Positions 48,537 to 57,301 are shown, counted from the stretch's first letter. The stretch is DNA of 64,000 nt from Paenirhodobacter ferrireducens (GCF_004022265.1 NZ_SAVB01000001.1:62001-126000), one strand, 5' to 3'. Numbers and translations are program-made. The notes: generated by a model from the letters alone, not told the origin.

Positions 48537-49883
48537 TTACGCGCCTTTCTTCAGGCTGGCTTTTTGCGCCCGGAGACGCTCGAACAATTTCGTGGCAAGG
48601 CCCGGCTTCGACACTTGCTTGGCGCGGCCAAGCGCCAGTGCGCCCGGGGCCACGTCATTGGTGATGACCGAGCCCGAGGCGGTCAAGGCGCCGTCGCCCA
48701 CCGTCACCGGCGCGACCAGCATCGTGTCGGAACCGATGAAGGCATTCGCGCCGATGGTGGTGCGGTGCTTGAACACGCCGTCGTAATTGCAGGTCACGGT
48801 GCCCGCGCCGATATTGGTGCCCTCGCCGATGTCGGCGTCGCCCAGATAGGTCAGGTGGCCGACCTTCACCCCCTCGCCGAGGATCGAGTTCTTCACCTCG
48901 ACGAAGTTGCCGACATGCACGTCCTCGGCCAGTTCCGCGCCGGGGCGCAGCCGCGCGAAGGGGCCGATGGTGGCGCCGCGCGAGATGTGGCAGCCCTCGA
49001 GATGGCAGAAGGCCTCGATCGTGGCGCCGCTCTCGATGGTGACGCCGGGGCCGAAGACGATGTTCGGGCCCAGCACCACGTCGCGGCCGATATAGGTGTC
49101 CAGCGCGAACCAGACCGTCGCCGGGTCGGTCATGGTGACGCCGTTCTCCTGCGCCTCGGCGCGCATCCGCGCCTGGAAGAGCGCTTCGGCGCGCGCGAGT
49201 TCGGCGCGGGTGTTGATGCCCAGTGTCTCGGCCTCGGGGCAGGTCACGACCTCGGCCGCCAGACCTTCGGCGCGGGCCGCGGCGACGACGTCGGTCAGGT
49301 AGTATTCGCCCGCCGCATTGTCATTGCCAAGCCCGGCGACAAGGCGGGCCAGCACCGCGGCGTCACAGGCGAGAACCCCCGAGTTGCACAGGGTGATCGC
49401 CCGCTCGGCCTCGGTCGCGTCCTTGAACTCGACGATCCGCTCGAGCGTCGCACCCTGCGCCACCAGCCGGCCATAGCGCCCGGGATCGGCCGCCTCGAAG
49501 CCCAGCACGGTGACATCGGCGGGGCTTGCCGCCAGCGCCTCAAGCGTCTCGGGGCGGATGAAGGGGGTGTCGCCGTAAAGCACGATCACCCGGCCCTCGA
49601 AGCCCGCAAGCGCGGGCAGGGCCTGCGCCACGGCGTGGCCGGTGCCCAGCTGTTCTTCCTGCAGCACAACCTCGGCCTCGGGGTCGAGCCTGGCCACCGC
49701 CTTCGTCACCGCCTCGGCGCCATGGCCCGCGACGACGATCACCCGCTCGGGTTCGAGTGCGCGGCCCGCGGCCAGCGCATGGGCGACCAGCGGCGCCGCG
49801 CCGAGCCGGTGCAGCACCTTTGGCAGGTCGGAATTCATGCGGGTGCCCTGTCCCGCGGCGAGAACGATCAGCGCAATGGCCAT
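48537..49883 (-). CDS. glmU: Bifunctional GlmU: GlcN-1-P acetyltransferase / UDP-GlcNAc pyrophosphorylase
   Basis: A 448-residue enzyme that acetylates glucosamine-1-phosphate and then couples it to UTP. The N-terminal uridyltransferase domain opens MAIALIVLAAGQGTRMNSDLPKVL. The C-terminal half is a left-handed beta helix of hexapeptide repeats, with acetyltransferase residues in KNSILGEGVKVGHLTYLGDADIG and NYDGVFKHRTTIGANAFIGSD. The start at 49883 fits the nucleotide-binding strand; the frame is open a further 13 codons upstream. It leads the block glmU-glmS-alkD, divergent from gph across a 106-base gap. Confidence 0.96.
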   Translation of the reverse strand: MAIALIVLAAGQGTRMNSDLPKVLHRLGAAPLVAHALAAGRALEPERVIVVAGHGAEAVTKAVARLDPEAEVVLQEEQLGTGHAVAQALPALAGFEGRVIVLYGDTPFIRPETLEALAASPADVTVLGFEAADPGRYGRLVAQGATLERIVEFKDATEAERAITLCNSGVLACDAAVLARLVAGLGNDNAAGEYYLTDVVAAARAEGLAAEVVTCPEAETLGINTRAELARAEALFQARMRAEAQENGVTMTDPATVWFALDTYIGRDVVLGPNIVFGPGVTIESGATIEAFCHLEGCHISRGATIGPFARLRPGAELAEDVHVGNFVEVKNSILGEGVKVGHLTYLGDADIGEGTNIGAGTVTCNYDGVFKHRTTIGANAFIGSDTMLVAPVTVGDGALTASGSVITNDVAPGALALGRAKQVSKPGLATKLFERLRAQKASLKKGA

Positions 49884-49989
49884 GAGAGTGCCTTTTCTTC
49901 TGCTCGTCCCCGTTTTACCCATAGCTTGCCCCGCCGCAAGTCCGTGCTCTTCACGCTCTCTTTCGCGGTGTTACGAGAAGGAGGCAGGA

Positions 49990-50655
49990 ATGCGCACGGT
50001 GGTTTTCGATCTCGACGGCACGCTGGCCGACACCTCGGCCGACCTGATCGCCGCGGCGAATGCCTGCTTTCGCGCCCGCGGGCTGGGCGATCTGCTCGAT
50101 CCGGGCGCCGATGCGCTGACCGCCTTTCACGGCGGGCGCGCGATGCTGCGGCTTGGCTATGGCCGGGTCGGCCACCCCGAGGCCGAGGCCCTGACCGAGG
50201 CCGATTATGCGCCGCTTCTGGCCCATTACGGCGCGAATATCTGTGAAAGCACCCGCCTTTACCCGGGCGCCGCCGAGGCGGTCGAGGCACTGCGCCGCGC
50301 GGGGTTCGCCACCGCGATCTGCACCAACAAGCCCGAGGGACTGGCCCGGCGGCTTGTCGCCGATCTGGGCATCGCGGGGCTCTTCGATGCGCTGATCGGT
50401 GCCGATACGCTGCCGGTGCGCAAGCCCGACCCCGCGCCCTATGCCGCGGCCGTCGCCGGCGCCGGGGGCAGCGTGGCGCGCTCGCTTCTTGTCGGCGATA
50501 CCGCGACCGACCGCGAGACAGCGCGCGCCGCGGGGGTGCCCTGCGTGCTGGTCACCTTCGGCCCCGAGGGGACGGGGATCGCCCGGCTTGCGCCCGAGGC
50601 GCTCCTTGACTATTACCGCGATCTTCCTGCGCTCAGCGCGCGTTTGATAGTCTGA
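49990..50655 (+). CDS. gph: HAD-family phosphoglycolate phosphatase-like hydrolase
   Basis: A 221-residue haloacid dehalogenase-like phosphatase. Motif I VFDLDGTLADTS holds the nucleophile aspartate near residue 6. Motif II ICTNKPEG lies near residue 115, the lysine of RKPDPAPY near 149 and motif IV LLVGDTATDRETARAAG near 175. An alpha-helical cap lies between motifs I and II. Phosphoglycolate is the expected substrate by overall similarity, but related phosphatases share these motifs. AGGA precedes the ATG at 49990. It is followed after 12 bases by the MFS gene. Confidence 0.9.
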   Translation: MRTVVFDLDGTLADTSADLIAAANACFRARGLGDLLDPGADALTAFHGGRAMLRLGYGRVGHPEAEALTEADYAPLLAHYGANICESTRLYPGAAEAVEALRRAGFATAICTNKPEGLARRLVADLGIAGLFDALIGADTLPVRKPDPAPYAAAVAGAGGSVARSLLVGDTATDRETARAAGVPCVLVTFGPEGTGIARLAPEALLDYYRDLPALSARLIV

Positions 50656-50667
50656 ACGAGTTTTCCG

Positions 50668-51909
50668 ATGACCGCCGTTTCCGCCTCTGCGCCGGCCCCC
50701 GCCGCCGCCCGCCGTGCCACCCTCTTCGCTCTGCTCGTCGTCTTCATCGACATGGTCGGTCTCGGCCTGATCCTGCCGGTGATGCCGCGGCTGATCGAGG
50801 AGGTCGGCCATATCGGGCTCGGTGATGCCGCCACCATCGGTGGGGCGCTGTTTGCCGTCTATTCGCTCGCCCAGTTCCTGCTGGCGCCGATGCTCGGCGC
50901 GCTCTCCGACCGGATCGGGCGGCGGCCGCTTCTGCTTCTGGCGGTGGGCGGGCTCGGGCTTGACTATGTGCTGCATGCGCTGGCGCCGAGCCTCGGCTGG
51001 CTGTTCGTCGGGCGGATCATCGCCGGCGGTTGCGGTGCCTCCTTCGTGATCGCCAATGCCTGCCTTGCCGATGTCTCGACGCCCGAGAACCGCGCCCGCG
51101 TCTTCGGCCTGATGGGGGCGGCCTTCGGGCTGGGCTTCGTGCTCGGGCCGGGGCTGGGCGGCATGCTCGGCACGCTCGGCACGCGGGTGCCGTTCTGGGC
51201 GGCGGCGGGGCTGGCGCTGGCGAATTTCGTCTTCGGCCTGATCGCGCTGCCCGAGACTCTCGCCCCCGAGAAGCGCCGCGCGTTTCGCTGGCGCGAGGCG
51301 AACCCGCTCGGCGTGCTGACCGTCTTCGCGCGCTATCGCGGCGTCTTGCCGATGGCGGCGGTGGTCTTCCTCTATTTCTTCGGCTCCGCGGTCTATCCGG
51401 CGATCTGGTCGTTCTGGGGGATCGCGAAATTCGGCTGGTCCGAGTTCACCGTGGGCATCAGCCTCGCGGGTTTCGGCGGGGTGATGGCGCTGGCTCAGGC
51501 GACGCTCGTCGGCCCCTCGGTCGCGCGCTGGGGCGAGGCGCGGGTGGCGCTTTTCGGCCTTCTGGTCGCGGCGGTCGTCTGCTTGGGCTACGGGCTCTCG
51601 ACCGGGCTCGCCATGGTGCTGGTGCTGTTGCTGCTGCATGCGCCCGAGGGCTTCGTGCATCCGATGATGAGCGCGCTGATGTCGCGCGCCGTGCCCGAGG
51701 ACGCGCAGGGCGCGCTGCAGGGCGGCATCTCGGCGCTGATGAGCCTCGCGATGCTGCTCGGCACGCTGTTCTTCACCTGGATCTTCGGCTATTTCCTGTC
51801 GGGCGCCGCGCCCTGGCGCAGCCCGGACGCGGCCTTCTTCGTCGCGGCGGCGGTGCTTGTCGTGCCGCTCGGGCTGTTCGCGGGGCTGATGCGACGCCAC
51901 AGGATCTGA
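50668..51909 (+). CDS. MFS drug:H+ antiporter-like transporter (TetA/TCR type)
   Basis: A 413-residue integral membrane protein with 12 predicted helices. Motif A of the DHA1/TetA group, GALSDRIGRRP, lies at residues 77-87 between helices 2 and 3. Helix 1 carries DMVGLGLILPVMPRLI with the conserved aspartate, and motif C-like GLGFVLGPGLGG lies in helix 5. Such proteins export tetracyclines, other drugs or metabolites in exchange for protons. No TetR-type regulator is adjacent, and resistance cannot be concluded. It is followed after 7 bases by the DegT-type gene. Confidence 0.9.
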   Translation: MTAVSASAPAPAAARRATLFALLVVFIDMVGLGLILPVMPRLIEEVGHIGLGDAATIGGALFAVYSLAQFLLAPMLGALSDRIGRRPLLLLAVGGLGLDYVLHALAPSLGWLFVGRIIAGGCGASFVIANACLADVSTPENRARVFGLMGAAFGLGFVLGPGLGGMLGTLGTRVPFWAAAGLALANFVFGLIALPETLAPEKRRAFRWREANPLGVLTVFARYRGVLPMAAVVFLYFFGSAVYPAIWSFWGIAKFGWSEFTVGISLAGFGGVMALAQATLVGPSVARWGEARVALFGLLVAAVVCLGYGLSTGLAMVLVLLLLHAPEGFVHPMMSALMSRAVPEDAQGALQGGISALMSLAMLLGTLFFTWIFGYFLSGAAPWRSPDAAFFVAAAVLVVPLGLFAGLMRRHRI

Positions 51910-51916
51910 GGCGGAC

Positions 51917-53095
51917 ATGGACGAGATCTTCACCGGAAACTTCACCCAGCAGGAGCCGATCCCCGAGGCGGCGATCGAGGCCGCGGTCGCGGTGCTGCGC
52001 ACGGGGCGGCTGCATCGCTACAACACCGTGCCCGGCGAGGCGGGCGAGGCGGCGCTTCTCGAAGAGGAATTCGCCGCGGCGATCGGGTCGAAATACTGCC
52101 TCGCAGTCGCCTCGGGCGGCTATGCGCTTGGCTGTGCGCTGCGCGCGGTGGGGGTGAAGCCCGGTGATCGGGTGCTGACGAACGGCTTCACCCTTGCCCC
52201 GGTGCCGGGCGCGATCGCCTCGCTTGGCGCGGTGCCGGTTTTCGTCGAGGTGACCGAGGATCTGGTGATCGACCTCGACGATCTGGCGGCGAAGGCGGAT
52301 CAGGCGCGGGTCTTGATGCTCAGCCACATGCGCGGCCATATCTGCGACATGGACCGGCTGATGGAGATCGCCCGCGCCCACGACCTGATGGTGATCGAGG
52401 ATTGCGCCCATACGATGGGGGCGTCCTGGGCGGGGATGCCGTCCGGGCGCCACGGCGCCATCGGCTGCTATTCCACCCAGACCTACAAGCACATGAACTC
52501 GGGCGAGGGCGGGCTGATCGTCTCGGACGATCCCGACCTGATGGCGCGGATGATCCTGCTTTCGGGAAGCTACATGCTCTACCCGCGCCACCGCGCCGCG
52601 CCGCCCGCCGCGCATTTCGAGGCGCTGAAATACGACACGCCGAATGTCTCGGGGCGGATGGACAATCTGCGCGCCGCGGTGCTGCGGCCGCAGATCCCGA
52701 CCCTGCCCGAGCGGGTGGCGCGCTGGAATGCGCTTTACCGCGTGATGGAGGCGGGGCTTGCGGGCGTCGCGGGGCTGCGCCTTGTGCCCCGTCCGCAGGC
52801 CGAGGCCTATGTCGGCTCGTCCTTCCAGTTCCTGCTGCCGGGCCACGGCCCCGAGCGCATCGCCGCCCTCGTCGCGCGGCTCGCCGCGCGCGGGGTCGAG
52901 CTGAAATGGTTCGGCCCGGCCGAGCCCGCGGGCTTCACCTCGCGCTATGACAGCTGGAAATACGCCCCGGTGCAGAGCCTGCCGCGCACCGACCGGGTGG
53001 TGGCGGCGCTTCTCGACCTGCGCTTGCCGCTCACCTTCAGCGAGGCCGATGTGGCACAGATCGCGCGCATCATCGCCCAGGAAGTGCCGCGCTGA
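51917..53095 (+). CDS. DegT/DnrJ/EryC1/StrS family PLP-dependent aminotransferase
   Basis: A 392-residue fold-type I PLP enzyme. ALLEEEFAAAIGSKYCLAVASGGYAL is the cofactor phosphate loop. DLMVIEDCAHTMGASW holds the aspartate that contacts the pyridine nitrogen. Lys191 in YSTQTYKHMNSGEGGLIVSDD is the Schiff-base lysine. Members transaminate keto-sugars for surface or antibiotic sugars, or act as dehydratases. There are no nucleotide-sugar genes around it, so the substrate is unknown. GAGGCGG lies before the ATG. The gene ends at a composite repeat facing the DUF1289 gene. Confidence 0.92.
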   Translation: MDEIFTGNFTQQEPIPEAAIEAAVAVLRTGRLHRYNTVPGEAGEAALLEEEFAAAIGSKYCLAVASGGYALGCALRAVGVKPGDRVLTNGFTLAPVPGAIASLGAVPVFVEVTEDLVIDLDDLAAKADQARVLMLSHMRGHICDMDRLMEIARAHDLMVIEDCAHTMGASWAGMPSGRHGAIGCYSTQTYKHMNSGEGGLIVSDDPDLMARMILLSGSYMLYPRHRAAPPAAHFEALKYDTPNVSGRMDNLRAAVLRPQIPTLPERVARWNALYRVMEAGLAGVAGLRLVPRPQAEAYVGSSFQFLLPGHGPERIAALVARLAARGVELKWFGPAEPAGFTSRYDSWKYAPVQSLPRTDRVVAALLDLRLPLTFSEADVAQIARIIAQEVPR

Positions 53096-53105
53096 GACCG
53101 GGGCA

Positions 53106-53169
53106 AGGGGGCGCTGCCCCCTCGCGGCCATGGCCGCTCACCCCCGAGGTATTTCGGCCAAGATGAAAG
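53106..53169. repeat. GC hairpin, palindrome and family-A repeat after the DegT-type gene
   Basis: AGGGGGC/GCCCCCT with a GCT loop (53106-53122) is followed by the perfect palindrome GCGGCCATGGCCGC (53124-53137) and a forward family-A copy, CCCCCGAGGTATTTCGGCC, continuing into AAGATGAAAG (53141-53169). It directly precedes a family-B copy. The block closes the plus-strand genes. Confidence 0.75.
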
Positions 53170-53183
53170 CAGGGGCCTTCCCG

Positions 53184-53241
53184 CTTCCAATTGCCTCAAA
53201 TATCCCGGGGGGAGTCCGCAGGACGGGGGGCAACGCCCCCC
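53184..53241. repeat. Family-B repeat with hairpin, overlapping the DUF1289 gene end
   Basis: CTTCCAATTGCCTCAAATAT followed by CCCGGGG (53184-53210) is the family-B core. The hairpin GGGGGGC/GCCCCCC with an AAC loop is at 53225-53241. On the minus strand the DUF1289 frame reads through the hairpin and stops inside the core at 53196-53198, so this repeat is partly coding. Confidence 0.75.
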
Positions 53242-53432
53242 TGATCCGCGAGGTCCGAGGCGCGCGCGCGGGCGGGAAGCTCGGCCATCACCCGGCGCCG
53301 GTCCGCGGGCGTCATCCGCGCCCAGGTGCCGATCTCTGCAAGGCTGCGAAAGCAGCCGGTGCAGATTTTCCGCTCGGGGTGCAGCGCGCAGAGCTTGCGG
53401 CAGGGGCTTTCGATCGCCCCGTGCTCAGCCAT
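53196..53432 (-). CDS. DUF1289 small cysteine-rich protein with repeat-derived tail
   Basis: A 78-residue protein with the DUF1289 pattern: [20 protein letters not shown] gives four cysteines spaced like a small metal site, followed by [21 protein letters not shown]. Function is unknown; a zinc or iron site is likely from the cysteine pattern. The conserved part ends near residue 58. The remaining roughly 20 residues ([19 protein letters not shown]) are translated from a dispersed intergenic repeat, and the stop codon lies within that repeat. The ATG at 53432 overlaps the ruvX end by 8 bases. Confidence 0.87.
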   Translation of the reverse strand: MAEHGAIESPCRKLCALHPERKICTGCFRSLAEIGTWARMTPADRRRVMAELPARARASDLADQGGVAPRPADSPRDI

Positions 53433-53904
53433 CGGCGCGGCCGAGATAGCCGAGCCGGTCGAGCGCGCCTTGCAGGATGAAGCCCGCGGCGACATGGTCG
53501 ATGCGCTCGGCGCGCGCGCGCCGCGACAGATCCGCCTCGAGCATTGCGCGTTCGGCCGCGACGGTCGAGAGGCGCTCGTCCCAGAAGCTGATCGGCAGCG
53601 GCGTCAGTTTCTCGAGGTTGCGCGCGAAGGCGCGGGTCGACTGGCAGCGCGGGCCCTCCGATCCGTCCATGTTGCGCGGCAGGCCGAGCACGATGCCGGT
53701 CAGCGCCCGCCCGGTAATGATCTCGAGCAGCTTCTCGGCATCGAGGGTGAATTTCTCGCGCCGGATCGTCAGCAGCGGCGTCGCGACCGAGCGCAGCCCG
53801 TCCGAGACCGCGACCCCGATCGTCTTCGTGCCGAGGTCGAGCCCGGCGACGGCGCCGGCGCGGGGCAGGGCGGTGGCGAACTCTTCAATGGTGTCGCAGA
53901 TCAC
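53425..53904 (-). CDS. ruvX: RuvX/YqgF putative pre-16S rRNA nuclease
   Basis: A 159-residue RNase H-fold protein. [17 protein letters not shown] holds the first catalytic aspartate, [15 protein letters not shown] the second strand region, and [13 protein letters not shown] the Asp-Glu pair; [15 protein letters not shown] closes the fold. In E. coli YqgF matures the 5' end of 16S rRNA; older annotations call it a Holliday junction resolvase. The GTG start at 53904 overlaps the ccmI TGA (GTGA), so translation is coupled to ccmI. Confidence 0.93.
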   Translation of the reverse strand: MICDTIEEFATALPRAGAVAGLDLGTKTIGVAVSDGLRSVATPLLTIRREKFTLDAEKLLEIITGRALTGIVLGLPRNMDGSEGPRCQSTRAFARNLEKLTPLPISFWDERLSTVAAERAMLEADLSRRARAERIDHVAAGFILQGALDRLGYLGRADG

Positions 53905-55466
53905 GGCGCCACCTTCGCGGCTTCGGCCGCCTGCTGCACCATGGCGAGCGCCGCGGCGTCACCCGCAAGCGCCGTCTGCGCCTTGCCGTAGATCTCCTTC
54001 GCGCGCCCGCTGTCGCCGAGCATGGCAAGCGAGCGCACGGCACGCGCCCATTCCTGCGCCGAGCCGCCCTCGGTGGTCAGCCGTTCGGCAAGCCCGTCGA
54101 CCATGCCGCGGATCATCTGCTGGCGCTCCTCGGGGCTCATCTCGGCGGCGTTCTGCACGTCCTCGGCGCTCGGCCCCGGCATCGCGCCGGCGCCGGGTGC
54201 CGCCATCGGGGCGCCGCCGCCCATCGGCCCCATCGCCGCGCCGACCGGCGCCTGGGTCGCTGCGTCGATCTTCGCGAGCGCCTCCTTGTCGGAGACGAAT
54301 TTCGAGCGCGCTTCGGTCGCGATCGCATCGGCACGCCCGGTGTCGCCCAGCATCCTGAGCGAGGAGACGAGCTTCGCCCAATCCTCGACCGGGCCGCCCT
54401 CGGAGGCGAGGCGGTCGTTCAGCTGCTCGACCATGCCGCGGATCATCTGCATCCGCTCCTCGGGCGTCATCTGCGCCGCATTCGCCATGTCGGCGGCCGA
54501 GGGGCCGCGGGTGCCCGGCGGGGTATAGTTCTGTTCGCCGGCAAGCCAGGCGAGCTCCTCGATGTTCGCCCGGATCGGCGCGTTCCAGGGCGCGTCGGCA
54601 GGGGTGTTGCGCAAGAGCCCGTCCCAGAGCAGGAAGGCGCGGTCGGGCCGGCCGTTCTGCCCCATCATCAGCCCGATGTAATAGAGCGCGAGCCCGTTCT
54701 TCGGCTCCTTGTCGAGGGCGGTGGCAAAGGCCGCCTCGGCCTCGCGGGTGACAAGACCACCCGCGGCGACCACCATGTCCTCGCCGAGCTGGGCGTAATC
54801 CTCGCCCGTCGCGCCATCGCCCTTCGCCGCGATCAGCCGCTTTTGCGCCTCGTAGCCGGCGCGGAAGTTCCCCATCGCCATTTCGTTGCGGGCAAGGAGC
54901 GTCAGACCTTCGAGGTCGCCCGGCCGCTCGGCCACGGCCTGACGCAGCTTTTCCATCAGCTCGGCGAATTTCGGATCGACCGCGGGGGCCGGGCCACGGC
55001 TTGCCGCCGCCTGCTTCTCGGCCTCGTCCTGCGAGGGGCGGCTGGCATAGGAGGTGTCGGCCTCGGCGAAGCGCTGACGGATCGGCATGTCGCCATAGCC
55101 GCGCGCGCCGAGCACCGCATAGCCCGCGAAGGCCGCGCCCAGAAGCACCACCACCACGCCGAAGGCGGCGACGGTGGCGCCGCGCGGCGCCTCGCCCGCC
55201 CGCCGGCCCAGGTCCTTGCCGGCGCGTTCCTGCCGGTCGGCCTCGAGCATCCGGCGCGAGATCTCGATCTTCGTGCGCTCCGCCTCCTCGGGCGAGATCA
55301 CGCCGCGGGTGCGGTCCTTCTCGAGATCGGAGAGCTGGTCGCGATAGACCTGCACGTCATAGCTCGCGGTCGAGGTCTCCTCCTCCGGATGCCGGCGCAG
55401 CAGCGCAAGACCGAACAGCAGGGCGATCATCGCCACGAGGGCGGCGGTGAGTATCCAGAACAGCAT
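53901..55466 (-). CDS. ccmI: Cytochrome c biogenesis protein CcmI with duplicated C-terminal unit
   Basis: A 521-residue inner-membrane protein that holds apocytochrome c for heme attachment. Two membrane helices (about residues 2-22 and 90-112) frame a cytosolic loop with [36 protein letters not shown], a leucine-zipper-like segment typical of CcmI. The periplasmic part has TPR-like repeats (residues about 150-300). The end holds two copies of a roughly 55-residue unit, each with PEERxQMIRGMV and MLGDxGRA, separated by a Pro/Gly/Met/Ala-rich linker. AGGAG precedes the ATG. The other ccm genes are not nearby. It is divergent from soxB. Confidence 0.93.
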   Translation of the reverse strand: MLFWILTAALVAMIALLFGLALLRRHPEEETSTASYDVQVYRDQLSDLEKDRTRGVISPEEAERTKIEISRRMLEADRQERAGKDLGRRAGEAPRGATVAAFGVVVVLLGAAFAGYAVLGARGYGDMPIRQRFAEADTSYASRPSQDEAEKQAAASRGPAPAVDPKFAELMEKLRQAVAERPGDLEGLTLLARNEMAMGNFRAGYEAQKRLIAAKGDGATGEDYAQLGEDMVVAAGGLVTREAEAAFATALDKEPKNGLALYYIGLMMGQNGRPDRAFLLWDGLLRNTPADAPWNAPIRANIEELAWLAGEQNYTPPGTRGPSAADMANAAQMTPEERMQMIRGMVEQLNDRLASEGGPVEDWAKLVSSLRMLGDTGRADAIATEARSKFVSDKEALAKIDAATQAPVGAAMGPMGGGAPMAAPGAGAMPGPSAEDVQNAAEMSPEERQQMIRGMVDGLAERLTTEGGSAQEWARAVRSLAMLGDSGRAKEIYGKAQTALAGDAAALAMVQQAAEAAKVAP

Positions 55467-55679
55467 GGCGTCTCCTATCCTCGCCCCCGTTTAGGCGATG
55501 TGTCCGGGGCACGAAAGAGACAAGCGCGTGAGGGGGCGCCGTGTCGCAGGAGGTGATGTCGCTTTTTTCCCTGCGATGCCGCTTGAGGGGGGCTTTCGCG
55601 ACAGGGGCGGGTCCATCAAGGTGGGGAAGGGCGGCAGTGACTCGCCGCTTTCGGACAGTCGACGGGCGAAGGAAACGCG

Positions 55680-56924
55680 ATGAGACGGTATTCGATGTTC
55701 GCGGTGGCGCGCGAGGCGCTGCGCTACCACGCGGGCTGGGAGCGCGCCTGGCGCTCGCCCGAGCCGAAGAAGCGCTATGACGTGGTGGTCGTGGGCGCGG
55801 GCGGGCATGGCCTTGCCACCGCCTATTACCTCGGCAAGGTGCATGGCATCACCAATGTCGCGGTGATCGAGAAGGGCTGGCTCGGCGGCGGCAACACCGG
55901 GCGCAACACCACGATCATCCGCTCGAACTATCTGCAGGATGCCTCGGCGGCGATCTTCGAGAAGGCGCTGCAGCTTTACGAGGGCCTGTCGCAGGATCTG
56001 AACTACAACGTCATGTTCAGCCCGCGCGGCCTTCTGATGCTGGCGCAGTCCGAACACGAGATGCGCGGCTACAAGCGCACGGTCTATGCCAACGCCCTGC
56101 AGGGCGTGCAGACCGAATGGATCTCGCGCGAGCGGGTGAAGGAGCTGGTGCCGATCATCAACCTCGACGGGCCGCGCTATCCGGTTCTGGGCGCGCTCTA
56201 TCAGGAACGCGGCGGCACCGCGCGCCACGACGCCGTCGCCTGGGGCTATGCCCGCGGCTGCTCGGCGATGGGGATGGACATCATCCAGCAATGCGAGGTC
56301 ACCGGCATCCGCACGGTGAACGGCAAGGTGCAGGGCATCGACACCACCAAGGGCGCGATCGACTGCGGCAAGCTCGCGATGGTCGTCGCCGGCCATTCGG
56401 GCGTGCTGGCCGAGATGGCGGGCTTCCGGCTGCCGCTCGAATCCGTCGCGCTGCAGGCCTGGGTCAGCGAACCGATCAAGCCGGTGATCGACGTCGTCGT
56501 CATGGCGAACCTCGTCCATTGCTACATCAGCCAGTCCGACAAGGGCGAGCTGGTGCTGGGCGGCGGCATCGACCATTGCAACAACTTCACGCAGCGCGGC
56601 TCGTGGTACACGCTCGAGGAGACCACCCGCGCCCTCGTCGAGACCTATCCGGTGGTGTCGCGCCTCAAGATGCTGCGGCAATGGGGCGGCATCGTCGACA
56701 TCACGGGCGACCACTCGCCGATCATCTCGAAGGCCCCGGTCGAGGGCATCTTCGTCGACTGCGGCTGGGGCACCGGCGGCTTCAAGGCGATCCCGGGCTC
56801 GGGCTGGGCGATGGCGGAACTGGTGGCGAAGGGCCATTCGCCCTTGGCCGAGGGCTTCGGCCTGAACCGATTCCGCGAAGGCCGCTTCATCGACGAATCG
56901 GTCGCGGCCGGGGTGGCGCACTGA
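55680..56924 (+). CDS. soxB: Sarcosine oxidase, beta subunit
   Basis: A 414-residue flavoprotein subunit of heterotetrameric sarcosine oxidase, which demethylates sarcosine to glycine. The FAD fold starts VVVVGAGGHGLATAYYLG near residue 39 and is followed by GGGNTGRNTTIIRSNYL. His183 in GGTARHDAVAWGYA lies where the covalent FMN histidine of characterised enzymes is found. DITGDHSPIISKAPVEGIFVDCGWGTGGFKAIPGSGWAMAELV closes the fold. AAGGAAA precedes the ATG at 55680. It is first of the sox operon; its TGA overlaps the next ATG. Confidence 0.96.
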   Translation: MRRYSMFAVAREALRYHAGWERAWRSPEPKKRYDVVVVGAGGHGLATAYYLGKVHGITNVAVIEKGWLGGGNTGRNTTIIRSNYLQDASAAIFEKALQLYEGLSQDLNYNVMFSPRGLLMLAQSEHEMRGYKRTVYANALQGVQTEWISRERVKELVPIINLDGPRYPVLGALYQERGGTARHDAVAWGYARGCSAMGMDIIQQCEVTGIRTVNGKVQGIDTTKGAIDCGKLAMVVAGHSGVLAEMAGFRLPLESVALQAWVSEPIKPVIDVVVMANLVHCYISQSDKGELVLGGGIDHCNNFTQRGSWYTLEETTRALVETYPVVSRLKMLRQWGGIVDITGDHSPIISKAPVEGIFVDCGWGTGGFKAIPGSGWAMAELVAKGHSPLAEGFGLNRFREGRFIDESVAAGVAH

Positions 56925-57217
56925 TGTCCGCGCAGCTTTCCGGACCGGCGCTGACGCTGGTGTTTCTCGAGGATGCGATGGTGCTGACGAAGCGCACCTT
57001 CGCCGACTGGCGCGCGGTGCAGGATCACTATCCGCGCTACAAGGCCAGCCTTGCGCCCGATGGTCCCGCACATGTGGCCGAGTATCTGAGCGCCGATTAC
57101 CCCGATATGCCCGAGGAAACCGGGCATGGCTGGTCCGAGGTCGTGGCCGCCTTCGTCGCCTCCGGCGCGGAGGAGATGCCGCTCGCGCGCGACGGCGCAT
57201 GGGTGTGCCGATGCTGA
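56924..57217 (+). CDS. Unknown 97-residue protein between soxB and soxD
   Basis: A small cytosolic protein without signal or membrane segment. It opens MSAQLSGPALTLVFLEDAMVLTKRTFADWRAVQDHYPRYKASL, a predicted beta strand and helix, followed by acidic segments (YLSADYPDMPEETGHGWSEVV) and a final WVCRC with two cysteines. The ATG at 56924 overlaps the soxB stop, so it is translated with it. The usual operon order is soxB-soxD-soxA-soxG without an extra gene, and I do not recognise the family. It could be a small accessory factor; the sequence gives no proof. Confidence 0.7.
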   Translation: MSAQLSGPALTLVFLEDAMVLTKRTFADWRAVQDHYPRYKASLAPDGPAHVAEYLSADYPDMPEETGHGWSEVVAAFVASGAEEMPLARDGAWVCRC

Positions 57218-57225
57218 CCCCCTCC

Positions 57226-57271
57226 CTTTCATCTTGCCCGAAATACCTCGGGGGTCCGGGGGCAGCGCCCC
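57226..57271. repeat. Reverse family-A repeat and hairpin inside the sox operon
   Basis: CTTTCATCTTGCCCGAAATA continues into CCTCGGGGG (57226-57254), a reverse family-A copy nearly identical to the one at 7188. The hairpin GGGGC/GCCCC with an AGC loop is at 57259-57271. It lies between the 97-residue ORF and soxD and separates the otherwise overlapping genes. Confidence 0.75.
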
Positions 57272-57301
57272 TGGCACTCTCCATCAGGAAGGCCCGCTGA
57301 C

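Noticed and set aside
48530-48545. glmS riboswitch-ribozyme upstream of glmS
   Set aside because: The glmU stop and glmS start are directly adjacent, leaving no leader; the ribozyme is known mainly from Gram-positive bacteria.
46533-50246. A 1237-codon plus-strand frame opposite alkD-glmS-glmU
   Set aside because: The three minus-strand genes are certain from conserved motifs; the long frame is their shadow.
50668-51909. Tetracycline resistance determinant
   Set aside because: The transporter has the TetA-type motif A, but no linked repressor or mobile element; the family is too broad for a resistance call.
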